Notes under the pieces: generated by a model
What the model saw: the letters and a program-made list of their open reading frames with translations, nothing else
What the model was told of the DNA's origin: nothing
Database searches by the model: none
Program-made: the position numbers and the translations under genes
Shown: in pieces, positions 1 to 5,180 of the stretch
Layout of the letters: each line of letters starts with the position of its first letter
Position numbering within the stretch: the first letter of the stretch is position 1
Assembly: GCA_024278415.1 (NCBI GenBank)
Contig: JAJRTI010000780.1
Coordinates: 1-5,180 of the forward strand
Reading direction: 5' to 3'
Source: Planctomycetota bacterium
GTDB taxonomy: Bacteria > Planctomycetota > Brocadiia > JAJRTI01
Length of the DNA stretch: 5,180 bases

Positions 1-57
1 AAGACCAACCGGTCGAACAAGATTACGAGCTACACGGTCAACGCGGAGGCCAAGTGA
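1..57 (+). CDS. C-terminal end of an upstream gene (partial, unidentified)
   Basis: An open frame enters from the left edge and ends at TGA 55-57, giving 18 residues, KTNRSNKITSYTVNAEAK. The peptide alternates polar and hydrophobic residues and is rich in Asn, Thr and Ser, which would suit the last strand of a beta-sandwich in a secreted protein, but it is too short to name a family. The main support that it is a real gene end is the junction: its stop overlaps the ATG of the next gene by one base, and its final codons contain that gene's Shine-Dalgarno sequence. This is the usual arrangement of translationally coupled genes in an operon. It could still be a chance open frame. Confidence 0.55.
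   Translation, partial: KTNRSNKITSYTVNAEAK
45..49 (+). promoter_or_regulatory. Ribosome binding site of the large lyase-like gene
   Basis: GGAGG lies 7 bases before ATG 57, an ideal Shine-Dalgarno spacing. An in-frame GTG at 54 would be only 4 bases away, so the site favours ATG 57 as the start. The site sits within the upstream reading frame, which fits translational coupling. Confidence 0.7.
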
Positions 58-3000
58 TGCGCGCTCTGTGCATGCTGTTCGCAGCAACCGCGCTGGGCGC
101 GGCCAACGACTCCATGCGCGGACGGCTGTGGATCCAGTGGCAAGGGCCGGCGTATCACCACTGGGCCGGCGAAGTCCGGCTGGGCGCTGGGCGCATCCTC
201 CGGGCGCGATGCCGCAAGATGCACGGGACGCCGGGGATCCTCCAAGGCCGCGACGCACGCCGCGCGTGGTGGCAAACGCAGCAGGGCTACGACGCCGGGA
301 CGTGCGAGAGCATCGTGCTCGACGTGGACGCGCCGGCGGACACGCGTGTCGCGCTGCGCACACCGGCAGGCGAGATCGCCGCCAAGCTGGAACAACTGCG
401 CAGACGCAAGCTGGAGGTGTTCACTGGCCGGGGACAGTCCGCGAGCTACCTCTCCGTCGAGTTCCGCATCCTCTACGCCCGGCGCACGGTCGAGCGCATC
501 ACACGGCTCAAGCCGATCCATACGCGCACGCCGCTCGTCGGCGGCGGGAAGGCGATGGCCGCTATCGTCGCAGGTGACTTGCCGAGCCATCAGGCGCAAG
601 CGCGGCGGATTCAGCAAGCCGTGGCCGCGCGCACCGGCGTCGCCCTGCCCATCTTGGCTCCGGACGCCATCGTCGGGCTGGACTACCGGATGCTGCCGAA
701 GGCAGTCGGCGTCGATAGGCCTCACTACATCCTCCTCGGCGACATCAACAGCAACCCCGCGCTCGTGCCGCTGTATGCGCAGAGCTACGTGATCGTCGAT
801 GCGCAGTTCCCTGGGGACGGAGGCTACTCGCTGCGCACGGTGTGCGACCCCTGGGGCATGGGCCAGCAGGCGCTCGTCGCGGGCGCGGGCGACGATGCCG
901 GCCTCGCGGCCGCGGTGGGTGCGCTGATCGGCCGCCCAGAGTTCAAGCAGGGCCGGGGCGACTTGGTGCTGCCGCTCGTCGCGGAGTTTAAGCCGGGCAA
1001 GCGCGGGAGCGCGGTGCGCCCGGGGCTCATGTCGAGCGTCTACTGGGCCGAAACCTTCCCCGGCCGCCGCGGCATCCGACTGCGGCCGGGCTCGCCCATC
1101 GAGCACAACAACCTGCACAACTTCCTCATCCCCCTCGGCCTGCTCGGCCGCGCCTACGCCTGGACCGGAAACGAGGCGATCCCGCAGCACGTGAAGGCCA
1201 AGCTCGACGAGTCGGGGCTCGTGGAGTTTCTGCGCGACGACTGGGGCGCGTTCGTCGCGTGGCGCGAGGCGAACCCGGACAAGTTCCACTTGTTCATGAA
1301 GAACGTCCTCCCCGGCTGGGACGTGCTGGAGGAGTCGCCCGCGTTCACGGACGCGGACCGGCTCGCGGTCACGAACGTGCTGTGGAACATCATGAACGGC
1401 ATGTGCACGCGCCGGGACAAGCCATGGCTCACGCGGGGGCAGACGGAGCTTCAGCAGGGCATCCTCATGTTCCACTCGCCCAACCACGAGACGTGGTCCG
1501 GCCTCGCGCTCGACCAACTCGGCCGCTACTTCAAAAAGTACTATCCCGATCTGGAGGAGTCCGACTACTGGCTCGAACTCGCGCACGCGGAGTTCGCCGG
1601 CCACGAGACGACGTTCGAGATGATCGAGGACGCCAAGGGCTTCCAGGCCCGCGACACGCGCGCGTGCATGACGTACGCGATGGCGAGCCGCGAGCTGGGC
1701 TACTTCCGGCGAGGCGTCGCAGCCGCGGCCGCGGACTTCGAGTGCGTGGTGACGGACAACCTGGGCTACGGCGCGGGGTACGGCGACACCGGCCTGACCG
1801 TGTCCGGCGTGCCCTCGGACATCCTCACGCAGGCGGAGTGGTACTACCGCACCGGCGAGTACCAGTGGCTGGCCCAGAACCTCATCAAGGGCCCCACGAA
1901 GCGGCCGCTCTGGGCATGCAAGGCCGCGGCGAAGCGCCCCGACCGGCTGCTCGGCATCCACGTGGTCTCCGCGTACGAGTGGGCGCACGAGAAGAGCGTG
2001 CACTACCGCTCGGAGGAGTGGATCGACTTCCCCAAGCGGCCGCGCAAGGGCTACAACAAGATCTCGTTCCGCGAGGCGTTCCGGCCCGACGCCCAGTATC
2101 TGCTCATGGACGGCCGGCGCAAGCTCGCGTACCACAACCACGACGACTCGAACACCATCGTCCGCTTCACCGACAACGGCCGCATGTGGATCGTGGACTG
2201 CCACCCGAGCCTGCGCGCGGTGCAAGACCAGAACGCGCTCACGTACGACGTGGACGGCCGCGGCGCGTCGCTCGGAAGCGACGCCGACGCCACGCTTGTC
2301 GCGGACCTCGGCCAGCTTGGCTTCGTGCGTTCGCACGTGGAGCCGTACGGGAGCGCGTCGTGGACGCGGTCGGTCGTGTGGAGCAAGGGCGACTGGTTCG
2401 TCGTGTTCGACCAACTGCACGCAACCAAGCCCGGCGACTACCTCGTGCGCTGCCACTGGCGGCTCCGCGGCAAGCCGACGTACGACGCGCACGGGGTGAC
2501 GCTCGACCAGGCCGGAGAGCGCTTCCGCCTCCAGTGCGCGACGCGCGCCACGATCCGGCACGAAGACCTCGACATGACGAACATCTGGGGCAAGGCGGAG
2601 GCGAACTACGGGTACTCCCGCTTCGCTAAGCCGATCTGCCGCATCGTGCACGAGGAGCAACGCCGCGTGCTGGCGAAGCCGGCCACGATTGGTTTCGCCA
2701 ACGTCTTTTACGCGTTCAACGGCCGCGAGCCCATGGACCTGAAGCTGACGCAGGCCGGCGAAACGGCCGCGCTGTTGGAAGGCTCTCGCCGCGGGGAGCG
2801 CGTAGCGGCGTTGGTCGGGCTCGGTGGATACGAGACCGCGGCGCTCTCCACGGACGCGCAGATGTTCTTTCTCGGCGCGAAGCGTTGGGCGCTCGCCGGC
2901 GTGACGCGGGTGTCGCTCAGCGGCAAGCCAGTGCTATCCGCGTCCGCGCCCGTCTCATTCGAGGCCCGCGCCGGCGGGGAGGCAGGCGTGCTTGTGGCCG

Positions 3001-4346
3001 CGCAGTCCACCGAGTTGCGCGTCTTTGCTTCACAAACAAAGATCGACGGCAGAGCCGTCCCCACCGGCGGCAAGGCTTTCACGCTCGCGCCGGGCCGTCA
3101 TTCGCTCACGGGCCTTGGCCCGAGCCAACAGGTTGTCGAACGCGTGCTCGCGGCAGCAAGGGCGCGCGCGGCCGAAGATCAGGGCCCACGCAGGCAGGCC
3201 GCGATGCCGACGCTCCCCGCGCGCCGGCTCTGGCAGGCCGATCTCGGCCAGCGCGTGACGTGCGCGAGCATGGGCGATGCGAACGGCGACGGCCGCGACG
3301 AGCTTCTGATCGGCATGACCGATGGCCAAGCCGCGGCGCTGAGTCTGGCTGATGGGAAGCCTGTCTGGACGTTCGACGCCGGCGCACCGGTGCGGGCCAT
3401 CGTCGCGGCCGACCTCGATGACGATGGCCGCCGCGAGCTGATCGTCTGCGCGCGCGACGCGCATTGCGTGGGCGCGGACGGCCGGGAGCGGTGGCGCTTC
3501 GAGCCGCTGTCGCTCGGCGAGCGCCGCACGTATGGCGCGGCCGTCGCGCGGCTCAAGGGCCTCGCCGGCAAGAGCGTGCTCATCGCCGGCGCGCGACTGA
3601 ACGTGCTGTCTCCCGATGGCAAGCTCCGCTGGTATCAGCCGCCCGACGGCTTGGCGTTGCCCAAGAAGTGGATGCCCAACGAGTTCGTCGCGGCGGCGGA
3701 CCTCGACGGCGACGGCTTTGACGAGGCCGTGGCGGCGGTGCAGATGAGCTACCCGTTCGTGTACGCGATGGACGGCCAGCGCAAGTTGGTCATGGACTTC
3801 CCCGGCCGCAAGCCGAGCGACTGGCGCCGGCATCGTTGGCCTCTGTCCGGCCGCGTCAAGTTCATGCGGTGCGCGGACGTGGACGGCGACGGCGAGACTG
3901 AGATCGTCGCGGCTGGCACGAGTGGCGGTGTGCGCGCATGCGAGCGCGTCGGCGACGCCTGGCGCGAGTATCCCTTCCCTATGGCCGGCGAGCCGATGGC
4001 CATGGATGTCATTGAGGGCCGCAACAGCCAGCCGGGCCTCATCGCGGCCGCGGACGCGTCGCACTTCGTCTACCTGTTCAAGGGCCAGCCAACCAAGGAC
4101 CGCGTGCTGTGGCGCAAACGCCTCGACCAGGCCACGACCGCGCTCGCGCTCACCGGCGCCGGCGACCGCTTGTTTCTCGGCACGAGCGACGGCCGCGTCG
4201 CGGTGCTCGACGCGAAGGGCGTTCTGCTGGGCCTGCTGCCGACGAACATGGGGAGCGAGATTGTCCGGCTGCATGTGGTCCGCGGCGGCCAGACACTCCT
4301 CATCGTCGCCGCCGCAGGCCGCGTCCAGGCGCGGGGATTGCCATAG
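57..4346 (+). CDS. Secreted heparinase II/III-like polysaccharide lyase with C-terminal FG-GAP/PQQ-like propeller
   Basis: This 1429-residue exported protein is probably a polysaccharide lyase. Seen, by residue: a short signal peptide (1-16, Ala-rich, cleavage near A15/A16); a beta-rich region to about 165; an alpha/beta module (172-295) like the N-terminal domain of GH67 and hexosaminidase-type enzymes, ending in a DPWGMG motif; a helical toroid (about 330-640) with N476-H477-E-T-W, an EDAKGFQ motif (524-530) and Y540; a beta-sandwich (about 660-1020) with H693-N-H695-D-D; an Ala/Arg-rich linker; and a propeller (about 1058-1429). The propeller has calcium-type DxDxDG loops starting at D1074, D1119, D1215 and D1274, and DGxxxW strands at 1099, 1141 and 1187. 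Known heparinase III and PL15-type lyases place Asn/His and Tyr in the toroid and His in the sandwich, so these residues are the likely active site; this is inferred without a structure. It is roughly twice the usual size of such lyases. ATG 57 is preferred over GTG 54 because of ribosome-site spacing. The substrate is unknown; an acidic glycan is the best guess. No frameshift is apparent. Confidence 0.85.
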   Translation: MRALCMLFAATALGAANDSMRGRLWIQWQGPAYHHWAGEVRLGAGRILRARCRKMHGTPGILQGRDARRAWWQTQQGYDAGTCESIVLDVDAPADTRVALRTPAGEIAAKLEQLRRRKLEVFTGRGQSASYLSVEFRILYARRTVERITRLKPIHTRTPLVGGGKAMAAIVAGDLPSHQAQARRIQQAVAARTGVALPILAPDAIVGLDYRMLPKAVGVDRPHYILLGDINSNPALVPLYAQSYVIVDAQFPGDGGYSLRTVCDPWGMGQQALVAGAGDDAGLAAAVGALIGRPEFKQGRGDLVLPLVAEFKPGKRGSAVRPGLMSSVYWAETFPGRRGIRLRPGSPIEHNNLHNFLIPLGLLGRAYAWTGNEAIPQHVKAKLDESGLVEFLRDDWGAFVAWREANPDKFHLFMKNVLPGWDVLEESPAFTDADRLAVTNVLWNIMNGMCTRRDKPWLTRGQTELQQGILMFHSPNHETWSGLALDQLGRYFKKYYPDLEESDYWLELAHAEFAGHETTFEMIEDAKGFQARDTRACMTYAMASRELGYFRRGVAAAAADFECVVTDNLGYGAGYGDTGLTVSGVPSDILTQAEWYYRTGEYQWLAQNLIKGPTKRPLWACKAAAKRPDRLLGIHVVSAYEWAHEKSVHYRSEEWIDFPKRPRKGYNKISFREAFRPDAQYLLMDGRRKLAYHNHDDSNTIVRFTDNGRMWIVDCHPSLRAVQDQNALTYDVDGRGASLGSDADATLVADLGQLGFVRSHVEPYGSASWTRSVVWSKGDWFVVFDQLHATKPGDYLVRCHWRLRGKPTYDAHGVTLDQAGERFRLQCATRATIRHEDLDMTNIWGKAEANYGYSRFAKPICRIVHEEQRRVLAKPATIGFANVFYAFNGREPMDLKLTQAGETAALLEGSRRGERVAALVGLGGYETAALSTDAQMFFLGAKRWALAGVTRVSLSGKPVLSASAPVSFEARAGGEAGVLVAAQSTELRVFASQTKIDGRAVPTGGKAFTLAPGRHSLTGLGPSQQVVERVLAAARARAAEDQGPRRQAAMPTLPARRLWQADLGQRVTCASMGDANGDGRDELLIGMTDGQAAALSLADGKPVWTFDAGAPVRAIVAADLDDDGRRELIVCARDAHCVGADGRERWRFEPLSLGERRTYGAAVARLKGLAGKSVLIAGARLNVLSPDGKLRWYQPPDGLALPKKWMPNEFVAAADLDGDGFDEAVAAVQMSYPFVYAMDGQRKLVMDFPGRKPSDWRRHRWPLSGRVKFMRCADVDGDGETEIVAAGTSGGVRACERVGDAWREYPFPMAGEPMAMDVIEGRNSQPGLIAAADASHFVYLFKGQPTKDRVLWRKRLDQATTALALTGAGDRLFLGTSDGRVAVLDAKGVLLGLLPTNMGSEIVRLHVVRGGQTLLIVAAAGRVQARGLP

Positions 4347-4360
4347 CGCGAGAGAGACCC

Positions 4361-4390
4361 GACACGGACAGGCACGGACGGCCGCGGACG
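4361..4390 (+). repeat. Three degenerate tandem copies of a 10-base unit
   Basis: Three adjacent decamers, GACACGGACA, GGCACGGACG and GCCGCGGACG, share the pattern GNCRCGGACR. Neighbouring copies match at 8 of 10 positions. The period is about one turn of the DNA helix, so a stacked protein-binding site is conceivable. In DNA this GC-rich, slippage or chance is also possible. Confidence 0.45.
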
Positions 4391-4394
4391 CGCC

Positions 4395-4398
4395 GGAG
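4395..4398 (+). promoter_or_regulatory. Ribosome binding site of the downstream gene
   Basis: GGAG (followed by A) stands 8 bases before ATG 4407. This supports that codon as the start of the downstream gene, which also opens directly with a signal peptide. Confidence 0.6.
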
Positions 4399-4406
4399 AC
4401 ATTTCC

Positions 4407-5180
4407 ATGAGACTGACACTTTCGTTGCTCATCGCCGCGCTCCAGACGCTCGCCTGGAGCCAAGAGCGCCCCATTTCCCTGTGCCGCGACGGCGGCTTCG
4501 GGCGCGTCGCGGGCTGGACCATTTACGCCGGCCGCGTCGTTCCCGACGGCAACCCGGGCAAGTGCCTGCGCTTTGAGGACCGCGGGTCTGCAAGGCAAGA
4601 CGTGCTCGCGCCGCGGCCGGGCCAGACGCTCACCGCGGCCGTAGATATGAAGGTCGCCGCGGTGAAGCCGGCGCCGGGGCAGGCGGGGTACGCGTACGCC
4701 GCGGTATACCAAACCGACGGCCGCGGGAACTTGGTCGAGTTCCGAGACTTCGCCCAGCGCACCGGCTCCCACGACTGGCGCCGATTCAGCTTCACGTTCC
4801 AGGTGCACCCGCAGGCCCGCTTCGTCTCGCTGCGTTGCGGCCTGTTCCGCGCCAGCGGCGCGGTCATGTTCGACAACTGGACGCTCGTGGAGGGCTCTAC
4901 CGCGCGGCGGCTCGACGAGGTCGCCGCGACGCGGCGCCGCGTTGGCAAACCCGTGGCCGCGATCCTGCGCGAGCCGGGCATGCCCGTCGTCGGCGCGGCG
5001 TCGAAGCCGGAAACGCTCGCGGCGATTCTCTCGCGCGCTGGGATCGACTCGCGGTTCTTGAACGCCGCGGAGCTTGCCGACCCCTCGCTTTTCACCACCG
5101 CGCGGTTCGACCTGGCCGTGCTGCCGTACGGCCAGAGCTTCCCGGCCGCGGCCCGGCTGTCTATGATCCACTTCCTCCGC
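4407..5180 (+). CDS. Secreted carbohydrate-binding-like protein with amidotransferase-like domain (partial, 3' end missing)
   Basis: The frame opens at ATG 4407 and stays open to the window edge, giving the first 258 residues. A signal peptide is clear: MRL, a hydrophobic stretch, then a likely cut at A16-W17-S18 before Q19. Residues about 24-163 look like a jelly-roll carbohydrate-binding module: a GGFG...W opening, a central strand on maximal-length and exchange of polar and aromatic residues, a DWRRFSFTF strand, and a closing MFDNWTLVEG strand typical of CBM4/9-like modules. Residues about 182-258 (PVAAILREPG, then FDLAVLPYGQSFP) resemble the alpha/beta amidotransferase-like domain of GH42-type beta-galactosidases and related glycoside hydrolases, where it does not catalyse. 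A catalytic domain may follow outside the window. Located 60 bases after the lyase-like gene with no terminator between, it is probably co-transcribed and acts outside the cytoplasm on the same glycan. The exact family is not recognised. Confidence 0.8.
   Translation, partial: MRLTLSLLIAALQTLAWSQERPISLCRDGGFGRVAGWTIYAGRVVPDGNPGKCLRFEDRGSARQDVLAPRPGQTLTAAVDMKVAAVKPAPGQAGYAYAAVYQTDGRGNLVEFRDFAQRTGSHDWRRFSFTFQVHPQARFVSLRCGLFRASGAVMFDNWTLVEGSTARRLDEVAATRRRVGKPVAAILREPGMPVVGAASKPETLAAILSRAGIDSRFLNAAELADPSLFTTARFDLAVLPYGQSFPAAARLSMIHFLR

Larger units (their letters stand above)
4347..4406 (+). other. Short intergenic spacer between the two main genes
   Basis: This 60-base gap holds a 10-base degenerate direct repeat and the ribosome binding site of the next gene. 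There is no hairpin followed by a T-run, so no intrinsic terminator, and no recognisable -35/-10 promoter. Read-through from the lyase-like gene into the next gene is therefore likely. Confidence 0.6.

Noticed and set aside
54..56. GTG at 54 as the start of the large gene
   Set aside because: It is in frame and one codon longer, but sits only 4 bases from GGAGG, while ATG 57 has the standard 7-base spacing.
1259..2629. 456-codon plus-strand frame overlapping the lyase-like gene
   Set aside because: It is out of frame inside the toroid and sandwich coding region and gives an Arg/Pro/His-rich product without motifs. The overlapping frame has convincing conserved residues.
30..2660. Very long open frame on the minus strand (876 codons) opposite the large gene
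   Set aside because: It is Arg/Val/Ala/His-rich with no recognisable domain, and lies fully opposite a frame with clear signal peptide and conserved motifs. Long antisense frames are a normal by-product of strong GC codon bias.
3022..3059. Two adjacent small inverted repeats (TCTTTG/CAAAGA and GACGGC/GCCGTC) in a locally AT-richer stretch
   Set aside because: Each stem is only 6 bases, there is no T-run, and both lie inside the coding region where the protein sequence continues smoothly. They are probably chance, not a terminator or regulatory RNA.
4347..4406. Possible intrinsic terminator between the two main genes
   Set aside because: The GC-rich spacer has only short palindromes such as CCGCGG, no extended stem and no following T-run.
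3030..5171. Second long minus-strand frame (713 codons)
   Set aside because: It spans the end of one gene, the spacer and the start of the next on the opposite strand, has the same low-complexity Arg/Ala composition, and shows no domain or plausible ribosome site. It is best read as a shadow frame.

Overview
The window reads as part of a GC-rich (by eye about two thirds G+C) bacterial gene cluster for secreted polysaccharide breakdown, with every supported gene on the + strand. A single very large secreted protein dominates it. It combines a heparinase II/III-like lyase fold with a C-terminal propeller carrying calcium-loop repeats. Large exported modular enzymes of this type are typical of Planctomycetota, Verrucomicrobiota/Kiritimatiellota, Lentisphaerota and related environmental lineages such as Hydrogenedentota or Armatimonadota. 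The placement is an inference from architecture and composition, because the window has no phylogenetic marker.

Layout. Positions 1-57 hold the last 18 codons of an upstream gene whose identity cannot be read. Its TGA overlaps the ATG of the next gene by one base (TGATG), and a GGAGG ribosome binding site sits inside its last codons. Positions 57-4346 encode a 1429-residue protein. Its order is signal peptide, beta-rich N-terminal region, an alpha/beta module resembling the N-terminal domain of GH67/hexosaminidase-type enzymes, an alpha-helical toroid, a beta-sandwich, a helical linker, and an FG-GAP/VCBS plus PQQ-like propeller. A 60-base spacer (4347-4406) contains three degenerate copies of a 10-base unit and the ribosome binding site of the next gene. 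From 4407 to the window end runs the first 258 codons of a second exported protein: signal peptide, carbohydrate-binding-like jelly roll, and the start of an alpha/beta domain like the glutamine-amidotransferase-like domain of beta-galactosidases. Its catalytic part, if any, lies beyond the window.

How they fit together. The spacing, co-orientation and export signals suggest an operon for extracytoplasmic glycan handling. The large protein would cleave an acidic (uronic acid-containing) polysaccharide by beta-elimination, and the downstream protein would bind or further process the sugars. The substrate is not readable from the sequence. No RNA gene, mobile element, CRISPR array, promoter or convincing terminator was seen.
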